A DNA stretch of 35,322 bases, taken from positions 1-35,322 of the forward strand of contig JAMYHX010000456.1 of assembly GCA_025529335.1 (NCBI GenBank). Reading direction: 5' to 3'. The position numbers and the translations under genes were made by a program. This DNA comes from Rhizopus sp. PT2906. Lineage: Eukaryota; Mucoromycota; Mucoromycetes; Mucorales; Rhizopodaceae. Under the pieces are notes generated by a model. That model did no database searches. It was not told where the DNA came from and saw only the letters and a program-made list of their open reading frames with translations. Position 1 is the stretch's first letter. Every line of letters starts with the position of its first letter. Shown piece after piece: positions 1-8,457 of this stretch.

Positions 1-1134
1 CTGACATTTTCTTCAACACTTTTTAGGATATCTCTAAACATTGATTTTTGTTCTGCTCTATCGGATTTTGTTTTACGTTTATTACTTTCCACGGATAGGT
101 CCTTGAGTGTACGAATGAGCTCATTCATGTTTTCATATTCCGGTTTTACTGTTTCGTCCTCGTCATATTCTTCTTCATCCTCATCTGTTGCCGTAAAAAC
201 ATGAGCAGTTTCAAAGATGAGTGCAATGTTTTCCCCTGTTGCCATACGAATGTCTTTATCAGATGATTCGAGCAGTATTTCGTACATTGGCATGACCCTT
301 TTTTTTTTCAAAATGAATATACGAGATCTTTTTTTTTCTTTTGATGATAGACTTACTTTTCAAGTTCTTCCCAGAGTGCATCAAAGTCCACTAAACCCTT
401 TGAAAAGGAAGCAGCATAGAGGATACCATATGCTTTGATAGCTTCGGCTATAAAGCTATCTTTATCATTTGTTGATAATGTTTCTACGTTAAATTCGGCA
501 CCTTCAGTTTCGATAAGATCAAAGATATAGTCTCGTGTGATCTTTGTATCAGCATCCGATGCAGAAATATATGTAATTAATGCCAGTGTATGCAAGCACT
601 ATATGGAAAAGGGTTTAAAAAATCAATTATATACATACACACACACACAAAAGATAACTTACATCCACCTTGACGTCTACTTCTTCACTATCCATGATTG
701 CATTTTTCAAAGAGGGAACTATTCTTTTATAGTAGTTATCACTGTCTCCTTCTGATATATCGTCCAAATTGATAAATGTCAATGCAATGGCTCTTGCAGC
801 CAAACTCGCTTCCTTGGGATTATTGTATTTGCTTAATGATCGCTTTAATAAACCAAGTACTTCTTCATGTCTGTTATCAATATAAGAGGATACATGATGA
901 GTAGAGAATGCATCTACAATAACTTCAAGACTCTCTTCTCGAGTACTATACTCAGATATGTCAGTACACAGACCCCTATCCCTCTCTTCTTCTCTCACTT
1001 TACCTTGTTCTATTTTCTGATAGAGTTTCAAAGGCTTGCTCCATTTTAGCAGACCATGATATTGGTGGTGCTTGTTCAGTTTCATTTTTTGAACGTCTGG
1101 GCACGCTGCCTCTTGATGGAGGAATTTTATACAT
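1..1134 (-). CDS. IFRD-family (interferon-related developmental regulator) protein, C-terminus beyond window
   Basis: Four exons on the minus strand: 1134-1004, 945-663, 598-357 and 297-1, with introns of 58, 64 and 59 nt in matching phases. The spliced product (317 residues here) starts MYKIPPSRGS and continues with the armadillo-like IFRD pattern: TSTREESLEV, then EASLAARAIALTFINL, then a stretch ending GENIALIFE, an acidic DEDEEEYDED run, and DRAEQKSMFRDIL, which is the classic 'S.FRDI' block of IFRD1/IFRD2. These proteins are co-regulators in animals, and IFRD2 also binds inactive ribosomes; the fungal role is not established. The start was chosen because it is the first ATG in the correct frame and removes an out-of-frame upstream reading; an additional 5' exon is possible. 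The C-terminus lies beyond position 1. Confidence 0.9.
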
Positions 1135-1624
1135 AACGAAAGAAATAAGGTGATGTTATCATGATGCAGACTAAACTTTTTTTTTATATTGCATGAGGAA
1201 ACAGTCACAGAGTATCTGTGCGCTGCGGTTGCTGGACAATGAAGCAAGACAGCCGCAGCAAATGACAGATTGATAACCGCGGTCTCTCATAAGCAAAAAG
1301 CAACAAAACAAGGCATTATTGTGTCTATTTTACGTATGAATTGAATCATAGAACTTAAATATGTGCAACACATGAATTCCTAAAGTAGTGTCTCTCTGTG
1401 AAAAACACAATTGTCTCTAGAGAGTATTCAAATACCCAATCTGACCGCAGCAGACAACACAAAATGATCGGAGTCAAGTCTAAATTGAAATACAAGCAAC
1501 AGGATAGACAGTAAGATGCTCATGGGTATTACTTATTAAGTCAACAGATCATTGTATTCTACACGTCATGACACCTATTTTTTAATTGAAAAAAAGAGAG
1601 GGTTATGAGTTGATGTTTATTGAT
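1135..1624. other. Intergenic region upstream of the IFRD gene
   Basis: This 490-bp gap lies between the IFRD start and the stop of the Hub1-like gene; both genes are on the minus strand, so it must hold the IFRD promoter and the Hub1 3' flank. It is AT-rich. No convincing ORF, RNA gene or repeat was seen. Confidence 0.5.
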
Positions 1625-2402
1625 TTATCGATAATACAATTCCAAATTCATTCCATTATGTATTTCATCTATTGTACGTGTTAATTATATGAGCAATGAC
1701 TAATATATCAACACTTACAATCCTCTAGACTGATATGATCCTTGTACTCTTTATACCACTTCTTTAATACAATTTTGCCTGGTTCTGTACCAATCTGTGC
1801 TGCTAATAATTTCTTGAAATCTCCAATAGTATCATTAGGCGCACATTTCACACGGACTTTCTTGCCCAATCGATCATTGACTTCTACTTCGATCAAGTTG
1901 TAGCTTACCTTCTTCTTGGTAAGCTTTCTTACCTGATTTTTATATGATTAACTCGTATGGTTCCCCTTTTTTTGTATAATATAAAGAAAGCTTACCTTCT
2001 CACCAGACGTAGGCTTTTCCTTTTTCTCTTTCTTATCCTCAGGAGATCTTGACCTATGACGAGATCTTCTTTCTTCTTCACGAGGTGAACGATCTCTTCT
2101 GTCTTTACCAGGTGATCTATCTCTTCTGTCTTTACCGGGTGATCTATCTCGTCGTCTGTCATCATAAGGAGATCTATCCCTTCGTCTGTCGTCATGTCTA
2201 CGAGGTGAACGACTTCGGCGTCTTTCTCTGTGATCAGGTGAACGACTTTTTCTTTGAGGTGAACGTGATCTATTTCTTGAACGTTCTTCTTTTCGAGAAG
2301 ATTCTTCCTTTTCTAAATTAATTGCACATCAGATTTGAATGTTGTTTAGAAAGAAAGAGATAGAGTCTTTATACCAGAATCGTGTTTTTTAAATTTAAGC
2401 AT
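1625..2402 (-). CDS. HUB1: Hub1/UBL5 ubiquitin-like protein with N-terminal RS-rich extension
   Basis: Four exons on the minus strand: 2402-2375, 2312-1996, 1932-1719 and 1668-1625, giving 200 residues. Residues 128-200 are a complete UBL5/Hub1 fold: LIEVEVNDRLGKKVRVKC, a KIVLKKWY block, and the typical C-terminus NGMNLELYYR ending in Tyr-Tyr-X with no Gly-Gly. Hub1 binds HIND-motif spliceosomal proteins non-covalently (Snu66, Prp38) and tunes splice-site choice. Residues about 11-115 are an Arg-Ser/Arg-Asp rich domain (RSRSPQRKSRSP, repeated DRRDRSPGK), as in SR splicing factors. UBL5 is normally about 73 residues and starts MIEV; here that Met is Leu128 (TTG), with no ATG or acceptor before it, so the frame is continuous with the RS exon through intron 2 (phase 0). 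The fusion is inferred from the genomic frame and needs transcript support. Confidence 0.86.
1918..1996. repeat. Perfect 13-bp inverted repeat covering a splice donor
   Basis: In the minus-strand transcript, the intron 2 donor region GGTAAGCTTTCTT (1996-1984) is exactly complementary to AAGAAAGCTTACC (1930-1918), which begins two bases into exon 3. The loop is 53 nt and contains nearly the whole intron. Pairing would bury the 5' splice site and hold the two exon ends together. Confidence 0.8.
2083..2190 (-). repeat. Short tandem repeats encoding DRR-DRSP units
   Basis: In-frame, about 27-bp units encode DRRRDRSPYD, DRRRDRSPGK, DRRDRSPGK and DRRDRSPRE. The units are nearly identical at the DNA level, so this stretch of the RS domain has grown by tandem duplication and may vary in length between strains. 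Confidence 0.75.
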
Positions 2403-2665
2403 AATAAAAGCAGAAGCGTAGAGAAAAAAAAAAATGAATACGCAGAAAGATGAGTTTAAAAACTAAAAGTGTGAACATTGTATGTTTAAACGGATTTTTA
2501 TTTATAAATAATCAAAATCTCAATTGGGCGCACGATCGTAATATTACATCTTTCTCGTCCAAGGCAGTTCATAAAGGAAGGATAGTGGTGACTAAAAAAA
2601 AACCTTTTGGAATCAAGGGTAAAAATGTTTTGAAAAGGAATGAATGTGGTCAAGTGTAAGATACA
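2403..2665. other. Spacer between the Hub1-like gene and the retroelement
   Basis: This stretch holds the 5' flank of the Hub1-like gene and the left junction of the LINE fragment. By position it should contain the missing 3' part of the broken gene right of the LINE, but I could not align its translation to the sister copy at 6530-6751 with confidence. The plus-strand ORF here has no recognisable domain. Confidence 0.3.
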
Positions 2666-3857
2666 CTAGTGAGAAGGAGAAGAGGGGAACCATTCTAAGA
2701 GTCTTTGCCCGACGTGAGTGAGCGGAGTAGGCCTAAGCTTAGCGTGATAGAGGTAATCGATTTCATATAGGATTCTACATATAGTTGACCAACGGATGCT
2801 CCACGAGAGTGTTGTGTTAGGAGAGCGAGGTTTTCTGGTAGATAACATATCTAAAAGGACAGACAATGGGTTAGAAATAATCTCGGGTATCATGAGTCTA
2901 CGGTGCATCTGGAGACAGTGAATAGCATGGGCTTTTGTGAAGGGTTGGCCTGGGTGCTGAGGGCAGGTTTTGTATCAACCACCAGGGAGCCAGCCAAGGC
3001 GTCAACATATGCAGTGATTTCTTTCAGACTTGGACATAGGTAGTCATAGGACAGAGTCAAGAGAGATAATTGGGCAACGATGCATAAGGAGGACGGAGGC
3101 ATGCGTAGAACGTTTATTATTGAGGTTGTCTTGGCAGTATTCTCGTTGTATCGACCGTAAAGATCGACGATCCAGGGACTCTGGGTTGGAGGGGTATCGC
3201 TTCTAAATAGGAGACCTAGAGAGCTTGTACCATTAGGAGTGGCGAATAAGTGGAAGAAAATGGTGTAACAGAGCATCTTCTGGAAGAGTAAGGGAGCGTA
3301 GGAGGAACTGAGATTGAAGAGTACAAGCACGTTCCTGCATGGTTGGTAGTTTCGACATATGTAGCATTACTGTGGTGGAAGATACCTGGGAGCCGCCGAA
3401 AATCCGATGCAAACAGGCGTTTTGAGCATCTTCCAGTTGTTTGCTAAGAAATGTGGTGATCTTGGTAATGGCCAGGCCGCATTCCAGCTGAGCACGAACA
3501 GTGTGGCTGTAAAAGCGGGTACCAAGGAGAGGAGAAAAGCTTTTAAGGTGAACACCAATAGCTGAGAGCTGGTTCATAGTGGCAAGGGCTTTGGTCTTGT
3601 TTTGGTTGATCAATGCAACAGCATCAAGATAGCCACCAGCGCGAAAGGAGATTCCGAAAGGAAGGTTGCTTTGAAATTGGCTCGTCATAGACGGTGTAAC
3701 TTGGAGATGGTTGCGTTGGATCTAATGTAACACATTTACTTGGGTTCCATCGGCACTCAAGCTTGTAACTATGATCATCACAAAACTTGAGGAAAGTTGG
3801 TATGGCCTTAGCAGCTATGAGAATTACATCGTCAACATAGAGGAGGCAGTTCAACAA
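2666..3857 (-). mobile_element. Degenerate, 5'-truncated LINE-like (non-LTR) retroelement
   Basis: Three overlapping minus-strand reading frames make up one decayed element. At 3857-3624 it opens in the middle of a reverse transcriptase palm, with LLYVDDVILIA (the YxDD catalytic box) followed by a segment of the CRWNPSKC type. The frame then shifts; 3688-3233 carries the RT thumb/connection region, including LEDAQNACLHRIFGG and VMLHMSKLP. Further shifts lead through 3330-2890 and 2908-2666, with a C-terminal MHRRLMIPE segment. The RT fingers and any endonuclease domain are absent, as expected for 5' truncation during target-primed reverse transcription. The frameshifts show it is not active. 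No target-site duplication or clear poly(A) tail was identified. Confidence 0.8.
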
Positions 3858-4580
3858 TTTTGATTAAACATCTTTCTGTAAGCCCAATGATCATTGTTTC
3901 TAACAATCGGACTCGCACATTATTTTTTTTTTCTTTTCCTTTTGGTTTTCTAATGTACCCAATTAATTCGAGATCTTCTTCTTCAAAGCTCTTCATACAT
4001 GTTTTGTAGTATGAAGGGTGATCTGTTATTGCTAGAACAGATTTTACATATAAAGAAAAAATAATAAAATTTAAAGGTGTACACTTGCAAAGCTGGTAGT
4101 TAAAAATTACCAAAGAACTCTTTGTTTTTTGTCTTATTTCCTCTGCTTTGAAATAATGAAGTTTTTTTTTTTTTTTTACTACACCAAGCTGTGATCCTTT
4201 TGATGTTCTTGTCATCGAAATAATCTGTATAACCAAATACAATACGAAATATATCTTTTGTTGATATTTTTTTGAGAGTATAGACAGCATGATTATGAGG
4301 ATCGGAAGGCATGGGCACCTCGTCTATATGCTGCACAACCTGAGCCAAAGAGTTTACATATAAGTGGTAAAACAAAAGTTAGACAAATCGATTTTCTAAT
4401 ATGCAGCTGCAACCCAAACTCATTCAGTTTTACGCGTTCTTTTTCTTGTGTTTCTTCTTGAGAAGCCGATAAACAGTATAAAAAGTTAAAAAAAATCACC
4501 GCAAAGAATAATATTCTAGTTACTTCTTCTTGGAATTGAGGTACATCAAATTTACTCTTACAAGCTACACGTACGTTCAT
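3858..4580 (-). pseudogene. Repeat-family gene remnant broken by the LINE insertion
   Basis: Minus-strand exon-like pieces run from an ATG at 4580 (MNVRVACKSKFDVPQFQEE, then a GTAACT donor) through 4350-4190 (VPMPSDPHNHAVYTLKKIS) to about 4030-3858, which reads DHPSYYKTCMKSFEEEDLEL followed by GYIRKPKGKE and VRLLETMIIGLTERCLIKIV. The last block aligns with the remnant at 6530-6751 (RLTLLQKMIDLLYKRSLVDKVF), so both descend from one dispersed family. The match stops exactly where the LINE sequence starts, indicating insertion into this copy. The YIRK motif recalls the N-terminal YxRxS of serine recombinases, but this is only a resemblance; function is unknown. Exon limits are approximate. Confidence 0.45.
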
Positions 4581-5133
4581 ATGAACAAAGGCATAGAACT
4601 CTAAATCACTGAGTCATATGAATAAAAAGCACTACAAGACAGTCTATCCACACCAGCTATGAATCATGATGTAAGGGAAAACAAGTATGGAGTTGATCAT
4701 CTTTGATTTGCGTACATACTTAATTCAAAGATATACTCTTAAAGGTAAGAAATTATGCAAAAATGCATATTCTTGACATCAATCGTACATGTCAAAGTGA
4801 CCCATGTTAATCTTGGTGGGTTTCATCAGAAAACTCTAAATAGAAACGGAATGCAACGGAAGAAATACATCGATCCAACATCATTTTTTTCCCTTTTTAT
4901 AACAAGATGTGTATATCTTCTAACCAACACAATCATTTCATGTATAGAAAAAGACGCTTGCAATTACGTATTCAAAATAAACAGTAGCTAAAACGCGTAC
5001 AAATAACCAAATATGGTAATGACATGGTCAATATGACGTAAAATGATGCTCAATGTTCATTTATGCTTTTTATAAATTTCAATGCTTCACATACTTTTCT
5101 TTTTACTCTTTGTAACTTTTTTTTTTTTCAACC
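4581..5133. other. Intergenic region 5' of the BAP31-like gene
   Basis: AT-rich spacer between the broken repeat-family gene (-) and the BAP31-like gene (+). Its last 40 bp are strongly T-rich (tract at about 5117-5128), which fits the core promoter and 5' leader style seen before other genes here. A 78-codon plus-strand ORF at 4755-4991 shows no domain and no splice support. Confidence 0.4.
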
Positions 5134-5998
5134 ATGACATTATATTATACTATCGTGTTTGCTATTTTAATAGCTGAGGTAAACAAGGCTATATGGTTGG
5201 TTTACTAGTTACTGATATATGCATGCATAATTTTATAGATCTTTACTTTCTTTTTGTTGATGGTAAAGTAGTGCAATAACACGGAGAGAATAAAGACTAA
5301 ACCTTTTGATCAGCTTCCTATTTCTACAAGATGGAAGAAACCTGTGTTTAGATGGTTAGCTACTTCACCCACTGTAATACATTGTCATTCTAAAGAAACA
5401 TAGAGACTTAACTGGTATACTCATAATAGATTGCACATGCAAGTTATATTCTTAAAATAGTCTTTGGCTTCATCTTTGTTCTCTTCATTGGTAAGGGTTA
5501 ATAACATGTTAATAAGATGATATACCAATATGCGTCATTAGATTCTGTAAATACCCTTAGAGCATTTTATGAAGTAGTTCATGAAGAAGAAAATGTGACA
5601 CCTGGAACATCAGATTTTAGGGCACAAGTCAATCAAGCAGCCAAGAAATTTTACGCGCAAAGAAACCTTTATCTTACAGGTTTTACTATGCTGCTATTAC
5701 TGTAAGTTATTGCAACATGTATTTTACTTTTTTTTCTAATAGATTATAGTATTCTCAACACCATCAAAACCATGACCCTTGAATATATCAGATTGGAAGA
5801 TGAGTGTCTTGAATTAAGAGCTGCTGTAAGGCAACAAAAAAAGCATTGCTTATTATTAGGTTTACTTATTTTCAATAGCTTTCAAATGATCCTGATGTGA
5901 AGCGGGCAGTTCGTGAAATGGATACTGAACCTATCAAAGATAGAGTTACTAAACTAGAGCCCGTTGAACAACCCGAAGAGAACAGAAAGGATATTTAA
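5134..5998 (+). CDS. BAP31-like ER membrane protein (Yet family)
   Basis: Seven exons: 5134-5178, 5239-5262, 5314-5373, 5430-5490, 5542-5701, 5750-5825 and 5879-5998; all phases agree and give 181 residues. It matches the BAP31/Yet1-Yet3 family of ER export chaperones: a first membrane segment (MTLYYTIVFAILIAE then IFTFFLLM), LPISTRWKKPVFRWL, a second hydrophobic span (YILKIVFGFIFVLFI) followed by DSVNTLR, and the hallmark AQRNLYLTGF before a third span. The C-terminal cytosolic part is short, has only a brief helical stretch, and ends ENRKDI without the dilysine ER-retrieval signal of mammalian BAP31. Exon 2 is a 24-nt microexon inside the first membrane region. The stop codon overlaps an AATAAA motif (5998-6003). 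Confidence 0.92.
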
Positions 5999-6529
5999 AT
6001 AAAGTATTTGAACCTTGTTTACCTAAAAGGTATCTGAATTTGTATATTATATCTATTATAGTTGTCAAAATTCATATCATATATTAACCAATCATAAATA
6101 AAGCTATCAATATTGTATTAGAAAAAACGTAAAAGACTCTATTTCAAAGATACATGTCAACACTTTATTAAGTTGCTTAAACATATTAAAAAGTGAGAGG
6201 TGACAGGTATATAAAATGAGCAAGTCACTATTTCGTTCGATGCTTGGAAACAGAACGGCAGTTAAACAGCTTCAGATCGGATGCATTGTTTAACAATTAC
6301 TCATTGTCAAACACCTTGAATTTATTTTCATAAAAAAATCAGTCTACGATTACCTTTTATGCCAGGATTCTCCCTACAAAGCTGTTTGTTAATTTCTATC
6401 TAGAATTCATACAGTTTATATTACCTTAAAATATGCTTTAAGTCAGATATTTGTGGTGAAACCGGTATAATCAAGCACAACTACGCAAATGGTTTCATTC
6501 TTTTTTGATAAAACTCATGAAATCTATGT
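5999..6529. other. Gene-poor spacer after the BAP31-like gene
   Basis: It begins with the BAP31-like 3' end (AATAAA). It also holds a 25-codon ORF after a TATATAAAATG sequence near 6210-6300, which has no recognisable similarity. Nothing else is supported. Confidence 0.35.
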
Positions 6530-6924
6530 TTAATTTTTCAATATTTGCCCGCCTTTTTTGTTCTTTTTACCTTGAGTATTTCCATCGACATTGACTAATT
6601 CTACCAGGATATCATTAGCAGCTAGGTTACGTTTTTGAAACGCGTGTTTTGCACTACTGCAAGGAGAGACAAATACTTTGTCTACGAGAGATCTTTTGTA
6701 TAGAAGATCGATCATTTTTTGCAACAGCGTTAAGCGGTTGGCACTTGGTGCAGTTCATTTACCTTATCAATATTCCCAAAATAATACTTCCGCCAGCTTT
6801 GCGTTGCTTTATGAAAGAATGTTGCGCTGGAATATATATTCAGGATATTGTCCTGGGTAACACTACATGCACCAGAAAATACACCAGAAGTTAGACTAAT
6901 ATTACGGGCGCTATCTCTACCCAT
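6530..6924 (-). pseudogene. Second remnant of the YIRK/VSP repeat family
   Basis: At 6751-6530 the minus strand reads RLTLLQKMIDLLYKRSLVDK, VFVSPCSSAKHAFQKRNLAA and VELVNVDGNTQ, then reaches GGTAAAAAG, a possible donor, and a stop. The first part aligns with the family copy at 3858-4030. The upstream frame at 6924-6730 (containing SWRKYYFGNIDK) is shifted relative to it, and no start or complete domain is visible. It is probably a decayed gene fragment. The family seems mobile or at least dispersed, because two unlinked pieces occur within 3 kb; its biochemical role cannot be told from these pieces. Confidence 0.45.
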
Positions 6925-7265
6925 TACCTATGATGTAACCCAGCAAAACTTTCCAATATGTAGCGTCAAAACAAACATGACCTTATGAAGTTACCATCTT
7001 GGATTGCTTATTTCAAGGAGAAGAAAGAGATAAAAAGGAAGTGTTGTTATTTTTCATTCTAGTTTTATGCTGTTAGTTGATCAACAAAGAAACAAAAGCA
7101 ATCACGTGAAACTTCGCCAGACAGCCTTAGATTACACCCTTATTTACTACACTATGTCAGTTCATATCTAATCCAAATAAAATGCACAATTTAAAGACTC
7201 GAACTATATGCTTGACGTGTAAGCTGCAACAAGCAAAGAAAGATAAAATGTACAACTTTTTTTTT
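6925..7265. other. Spacer without recognised features
   Basis: AT-rich DNA between the repeat-family remnant and the uncertain ORF at 7266-7820. I see no ORF with domain similarity, no tRNA-like cloverleaf and no inverted repeat. Confidence 0.35.
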
Positions 7266-7820
7266 TCAGAAATAGTATTTTTTTTTTTTTTGCTTTTTTC
7301 TTCTTTGGATATTGTAATACGACGACTTTAGGCTGTTGGATGAACTGTATGACTTAAAGAAGTCATTTGATTTGCCTTTGTCGTAAATATCTCTCCAATC
7401 TTTTCTCTTCCCAGGCTGGATGTAACTCTCAATAAACTGAGCATCTTCCATTATGTAAGTAAGATGCTGTTCTTTTTCATTCTCATGTACCATATCTCTT
7501 TGAATTTGTTCAAATAATAACATTCCTTCTTCTGCACAATTTGTCTTCTTGTTGCTGTTGCTTTCTTCAAAGATTTTTGCATAATTTCTTTTTGTTTTGT
7601 TTAATTTCAAAGTAAGGCTTTGATTCTTTGCATCTTGATGGTCTTGTCCTATTGTTTTGCATTTACAGTTGAAAATTGTGATGTTGTCAATGAATAAAGT
7701 AGTTTTACCTCCAAAGCATAAGAATACGGCAAGATAAGACTTTTTATGAAAAGAAAAAAAAGAAAAAGATTCATGGCAAATAGGAAATCGGTCTTTATAT
7801 GCAAGAATAAATATTGTCAA
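7266..7820 (-). CDS. Uncertain hypothetical protein, lysine-rich C-terminus
   Basis: An open minus-strand frame of 184 codons begins at a non-ATG codon, so its true start is unknown. A possible intron lies near 7710-7647 (GGAG before GTAAAAC, and ACAATAG before GACAAG). The more protein-like part reads EEGMLLFEQIQRDMVHENEK and YIQPGKRKDWRDIYDKGKS, with a basic tail ending in a run of lysines. No family is recognised. It sits in a repeat-rich stretch, so it may be an orphan gene, a remnant, or a chance ORF. Confidence 0.25.
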   Translation of the reverse strand: MTIFILAYKDRFPICHESFSFFSFHKKSYLAVFLCFGGKTTLFIDNITIFNCKCKTIGQDHQDAKNQSLTLKLNKTKRNYAKIFEESNSNKKTNCAEEGMLLFEQIQRDMVHENEKEQHLTYIMEDAQFIESYIQPGKRKDWRDIYDKGKSNDFFKSYSSSNSLKSSYYNIQRRKKQKKKKYYF

Positions 7821-8457
7821 CTAATTATGTCTAATGAGTTATGCCATATCGTGCGTTATCAACTACTACAGACTACAGATGCCATGAATAAGTGTTGTGG
7901 ACTTTGTAATAATATCTTTGCTTGCGTACGAAATAGACATTGATTATATTACATCAAAGGGTAGCATCTTTAATATAAACGTAGAAATACGACAACCTAG
8001 TTTTTCTATACTTTCAACAGAAAAAGGACACTGAATCATCAATACTAGTGTATCGCTTATTCCTGCTTCTTTGACAACAATAATCAAACTATGCAGTTGT
8101 GTGTATAGATGCCCAAATATACTTCTAGGTTGACTATGTGACGCTTATCACGACGTATCTGTATCCAAGGTCCTTTTTCTTTCACACTTTGTCCATCAGC
8201 TCAACATCCAAAGTCATGAAGATTTTTGAGCTTTATACTTGGTATCTCTAATAAAAAATACGGCTATTCATACCAAATACCATTGGCTTTAATATTTAAC
8301 CATCATGAAATCATAGATTGTTTGTAACACCCCTTTCAACGTTGAAAATATCCATAAATGGATATTTTAAAACACCCTAAAAGGAAAGTTTTTTTAAGCT
8401 TTAATAGTCATCCATCTTGGCAACCCTTTTCTTTTTTTTTTTCTCCTATTATCCACC
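7821..8457. other. Intergenic region with the decarboxylase promoter
   Basis: AT-rich spacer ending in a C/T tract directly before the ATG at 8458 (about 8425-8457), the usual initiator style in this window. A small plus-strand ORF at 7746-7943 extends into it but carries no credible domain. Confidence 0.4.

Noticed and set aside
1708..1896. Stand-alone 62-residue UBL5 starting at 1896
   Set aside because: The start codon would be TTG, and the frame ends inside an intron; splicing at 1718/1669 restores the conserved C-terminus and the upstream frame continues into the RS exon.
2083..2190. Regular repeats that could suggest a CRISPR-like array
   Set aside because: The repeats are in-frame coding units without unique spacers, in a eukaryotic gene; no CRISPR array is present anywhere in the window.
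2049..2321. Plus-strand ORF of 90 codons opposite the RS domain
   Set aside because: It is the antisense shadow of the repetitive RS exon; composition is Tyr/Phe/Leu-rich with no domain.
7746..7943. Plus-strand cysteine-containing ORF that looks like a zinc finger
   Set aside because: Cysteine spacing fits no known finger, and it overlaps other low-quality frames in a gene-poor region.
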